Shown: in pieces, positions 60,560 to 64,000 of the stretch
Position numbering within the stretch: position 1 is the stretch's first letter
How the letters are laid out: the number at the start of each line of letters is the position of its first letter
DNA from: Ilyonectria destructans
Lineage: Eukaryota; Ascomycota; Sordariomycetes; Hypocreales; Nectriaceae
Assembly: GCA_020740775.1 (NCBI GenBank)
Contig: JAHEWK010000012.1
Location: forward strand, 1,922,001-1,986,000
DNA length: 64,000 nucleotides
Reading direction: 5' to 3'
Made by a program: the position numbers and the translations under genes
The notes under the pieces: model-generated
Seen by the model: the letters and a program-made list of their open reading frames with translations, nothing else
The model's database searches: none
What the model was told of the DNA's origin: nothing

Positions 60560-63060
60560 GTATTAATAGTAAGAAAGAGATTAATATTCTCAGTTTAAAG
60601 ACTATATAGAAGTACTGGAATATATTTATAGCAGCTTAGTAGTATATTAACCCTAAGTAATTAATATTATATAGAATAATATAATCTATAATAGAGGTAT
60701 ATATCTTATTTTTTATTTCTTACTAAATATCTTATAATATTAACTTTAATACTAGTTTATTAATAAGCTACTAGCAGAAGAGATAGAAATACTAAAAATA
60801 AAAAGACCTAGGCAGTTTACTATAAAGAATATCTTGCTAAATTATATAAGGCAGCTTTAGGCAGCAGATTAAGTTAAGTATAAGTATCTAGAAATAATTA
60901 TTAATAACTGGGGACTTCTATTAGAAAATATATACTCTTCTTCTTAAATTGAAGAGTATATTAAGTCTATTTATTATATAGATACTAAATAAGGCCTCTA
61001 TTTTAAGATAATAATATTATTTTTAATTTTAATATTACTATATTAACTAACTATATTAAGAACCTTACCTTTATTATATTTATTAATAAGATAAAGGCGC
61101 TGGAACTTACTATTTAGCTTATCTATAATATAAAAAATATAATATCTACTCCAGATAAAAGGTAAGTTTATAATTTAATTCTATAGAATCTACTCTAACT
61201 GTTACTCTCTTAGGCTATAATATGCCTTATATAAAAGTAATAAATTTAAACTTCTCTACTTTAACTTAATACTCCCTTTTCTTACCCGACTTTTAGTATA
61301 TAAAGTATTTAGAAACTATAGAACTATTAAAGACCTTTTAATAATTATACTACTTAAGAATAAGATATTAGTATTACAGTAGAAAAATAACCTCCTTAAG
61401 ATACTATTCTTTAAAAGCCAGTTAACTGATAATATTAAAACTGTAGCTGTATTTAGCTATTAGTAATAATTACTAGAACTATAGGCAGGATATATAATAT
61501 TGCTAAGATATTATAATATCAGAGTAGAGAGTCTTTATTTAATAAGTATATATATAGTTTCTAAAGTCTCTTTCTTACTAACTTATTCTCTTTAAAAAAT
61601 CTATTTAAGTCTGAAGCTATATAAATAGTATATACTGGATATATCAACCTAGATACACTTCTAAAGTATTATTTACCTTAGAACAGTATAAATAGCTAGG
61701 CAGCTTACTACAGCTAGAAAAGGTATAGTATAATTCTTAATTTCTTCTGTAAATTAACTATACCTTATAATTCAAGCTTATAGCAGTACCTACCTATAAA
61801 GAAGCAATTTAAGTTTAAAAATAGCTCTGAATTTATATATATAAATAAGGAACTTATTAAGTAATAGAGTATAAGTAATAGTAAATAAGAGCAAATAAAA
61901 CTATATACAGAGAAATAGAAAATACTTATTAAAGAGCTATAAGACTGGTAAAAACACTAACTAGTTAAGTATAATAATACGCCAGAATACTATAGGGTAA
62001 TATTCAACTATATCCAGTTTATAATATCAGAAAGAGACTGTTTAGTATAAAATCTCTTTAAGATTGGTATACTATAAAGCTCTATAAGCCTTATAGTACT
62101 TTATAACATACTAGCTATTTATTAGAAGAGCTTTAATATAGAGTACCAACTAGAATTAAAGCTGGATAAGTACTCTTATAGAAAAGGTAATAGCAGCTCT
62201 TATAACTGGCAATATATATATATATACTTTAAGGCAGCTATAGTAAAAGCCTATAGCTTTACAGAGCTATACTTTCTATATAATAAGTAGATCTATTATA
62301 CTGAGGCCTAGAATGCCTATTATTAACACTATTTAGATTATCTGAATAGCCTTTCAGTTTAGTATAATTCTCTTACTTATAGCAGTATTCTTATTAGAGC
62401 TAGCTACTGCCTATTCTGCCTTAAGAACAGAAAGTTACCAGCCTCAGTATAAATATATTAGTTTAAGATATAGTAGATATAGCTTAACTATATCCAAATC
62501 TATATCAGAATACTAAAAAGTGGGGATATACCTATATACTGCCTAATTCTATATCCTACCTACTCTAGAGTATTTAAATTAGTCTAGAAACTGCAATTTT
62601 ATCTTTAAGATACTTTTAATATTAAGTAGAATAGAAATTCTATAAAGATTAAGCAGCTAAAATATAAAAGTAATAATATTCTGCCTCTAAAAAGAAAGAG
62701 ATACTAATTATACCGAGATAATCTTAAAGAAAATAATCTAATAGTTTTTATAAATACTTAATATATATTTACTAATATTACTATAGATAGTTTAAAAAAA
62801 GAGAAGTAGCTACCTTAGATATCCCCAGATCTTTCTTAGAGTTCTACTTCTTTCTAGAGCTTATATACTATAGCTGTTAATAATAAAGTACTGGCTGGTT
62901 ATAATACTCCTCTATTATCTATTGCGCCTAAGGAAGTAATTAACCCAGCAATATTTAGATTGGAATTACAGCCAGATAATAAGCCTATAGCCTCTATAGC
63001 TACTAAATCTCTATTAGAAGTAATATAGGTTATTTTAAATAAGGCTTAATATAGATTACC
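60560..63060 (+). mobile_element. RIP-mutated relic, probably a Crypton-type tyrosine recombinase (DUF3435)
   Basis: Plus-strand reading without LTRs or RT motifs. Around 61635-61700 it gives TGYINLDTLLKYYLP and then a Q-A-like segment, as in the G-H-x-x-x-x-T-F-x-x-Y-Y region before the recombinase C-terminus. Around 62408-62450 it gives CLFCLKNRKLPASV. Around 62530-62700 it gives DIPIYC, a LQFYL.DTF segment and LPLKRKR. That order resembles the C-terminal zinc-finger tail of fungal DUF3435 Crypton proteins (C-x2-C, CPHP.C, L..HL.D). Stops are frequent. The family is called by motif memory only. Confidence 0.45.
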
Positions 63061-63076
63061 CTCTTAAAACTAGTAT

Positions 63077-63471
63077 TATAACAGTTGGGTCTAACCTAGG
63101 GGTCTAGAGTAGGTCCAAGGTATAGTGTTTATAATTAAGTGAATTAGAATGTTATAGTAAGCAATATAGATTACAATCTAATAATAGTAGAATAATAGAT
63201 TTAATATAACTAAGTATATTAATAGCTAGTAAGGCTATCTCTATAAAAGTGCTAAATAAATATATCTATATACTAGATATATTATATAGTCTCAGTAGTA
63301 CCTTTATAGGGCTTATTAATAAGACTGTTAGTCTTATTAATAAGAGTTACAAATAGAGTACTGATACTAGTCTATTATATATAGGTCTTTAGGCTAATAG
63401 AGAGGGTAAAAAGTAGATACTATTATAGTTCTGCTGGTTATAACTGCTTAGTCTTAACCTAAGCTGTAATA
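63077..63471 (-). repeat. Family B LTR, 3' LTR of second copy
   Basis: Left end TATAACAGTTGGGTCTAACC, right end AGCTGTAATA, in reverse orientation to the copies at 28938 and 37020. Confidence 0.8.
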
Positions 63472-64000
63472 TAATATCTCCCCTCTAATAGTCTTATCCT
63501 TAAGATCTATATATAAAACTGTAGCCCCTAAGGATATTAGTTTATCTGTAACCTTATTTCTTATTCCTCTTAAAATACTAATATAATATCTAGCTATATT
63601 TCTAAAAAACTATTTATTAAGAAGAAGAATTCTACTGAATTTTATTACGCCTAAATTCTACTTATTGAAGAATTTAGTTATAATAGTATACCTTATTTAT
63701 TCTGCTTATTAAAGGAATTTCGGTATTATATTGTAATAATATTAAACTGCTACTTAAAGTATATCTATTAAGGTTGAGTGTATAATATATTAAGAATTTC
63801 TATAGTGGTTAGTAGGTATTAGGTATTATATATCCTTCTATATCTTTAGGCTGATAGTTAGGTAGTAAATCGAATTATTACAGAGAAGTATTATATTAAG
63901 TATAAGAAGAAGGCTATTAAGAAGGCCCTTTTAAAGTCTTGTGAAGTATTTGAGATTATATAGAAGGAGATTACAGATAGTTTAAATTGGTTAGCTTAAC
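63077..64000 (-). mobile_element. Ty3/gypsy family B, second copy, 3' end only (runs off window)
   Basis: The LTR at 63077-63471 (395 bp) is the reverse complement of the B LTRs. The polypurine-tract complement follows at 63472-63490, then sequence matching the reverse of about 36400-37019 in copy B. The element therefore lies on minus with its 3' end at 63077, and the body continues beyond base 64000. Confidence 0.8.

Noticed and set aside
1..64000. tRNA, rRNA, CRISPR or prokaryotic operon signals
   Set aside because: None seen by eye; gene structure is clearly fungal with introns.

Overview
The window is nuclear DNA from a filamentous ascomycete (Pezizomycotina). Evidence: genes with many short (about 50-140 nt) spliceosomal introns carrying CTAAC-type branch points, fungus-specific families (HET domain, C2H2 plus fungal-specific transcription-factor domain, CHAT-TPR), and a long AT-rich block of retrotransposons whose decay looks like repeat-induced point mutation (RIP). 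I cannot name the species. Splice sites and reading frames were worked out by hand; exon lengths sum to whole codons for every multi-exon gene reported as intact.

Left part, 1 to about 27.65 kb (balanced base composition). It opens with the 3' part of a TPR-CHAT (caspase-like) gene, followed by a decayed second copy of its C-terminal tail and a broken MFS transporter fragment. A HET-domain (allorecognition) gene at 3.9-6.3 kb is complete except for one in-frame TAA inside the HET domain. After a gene-poor stretch with a degenerate minisatellite comes a run of oxidative-metabolism genes: type-B carboxylesterase (8.2-10.2), cytochrome P450 (10.4-12.2), BBE-like FAD oxidase (12.6-14.1, a pseudogene with a nonsense codon and a frameshift), PHBH-fold FAD monooxygenase (14.9-16.6), a two-finger C2H2 transcription factor (16.9-20.0), an NAD-type SDR (20.9-22.0), a vanillyl-alcohol-oxidase-type flavoenzyme (22.7-24.8) and an Ayr1-like SDR whose catalytic Tyr is Phe (25.8-26.9). 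There is no polyketide synthase, NRPS or terpene cyclase, so this looks more like a pathway for modifying or degrading a phenolic/ester compound, or one flank of a larger cluster.

The most interesting observation is regulatory. Copies of an ATGTGG(A/G)(A/G) motif, about twelve in total, are bunched in five intergenic regions upstream of the esterase, P450/BBE, FAD monooxygenase, SDR1/transcription factor and VAO genes. The recognition helices of the cluster's own two-finger protein predict, by the Zif268-type code, GTG followed by GG(G/A). The cluster may therefore be a small self-contained regulon read by its resident C2H2 factor.

Right part, about 27.65 to 64 kb (strongly AT-rich, stops in every frame). 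It is a nest of LTR retrotransposons of the Ty3/gypsy chromovirus type. Two minus-strand copies of family A (411-bp LTRs) lie in tandem sharing the middle LTR. Family B (plus strand, 396-bp LTRs, 5-bp duplication TTAAT) and family C (minus strand, 374-bp LTRs, 5-bp duplication CTTTA, with its RT core deleted) are inserted into the first A copy. After an extra leader-plus-LTR duplication comes a RIP-mutated relic that resembles a Crypton/DUF3435 tyrosine-recombinase element, then the 3' end of a second B copy running off the window. All three LTR families share the same sequence just inside the 5' LTR and the same polypurine tract, though their LTRs differ. None can encode an active protein.
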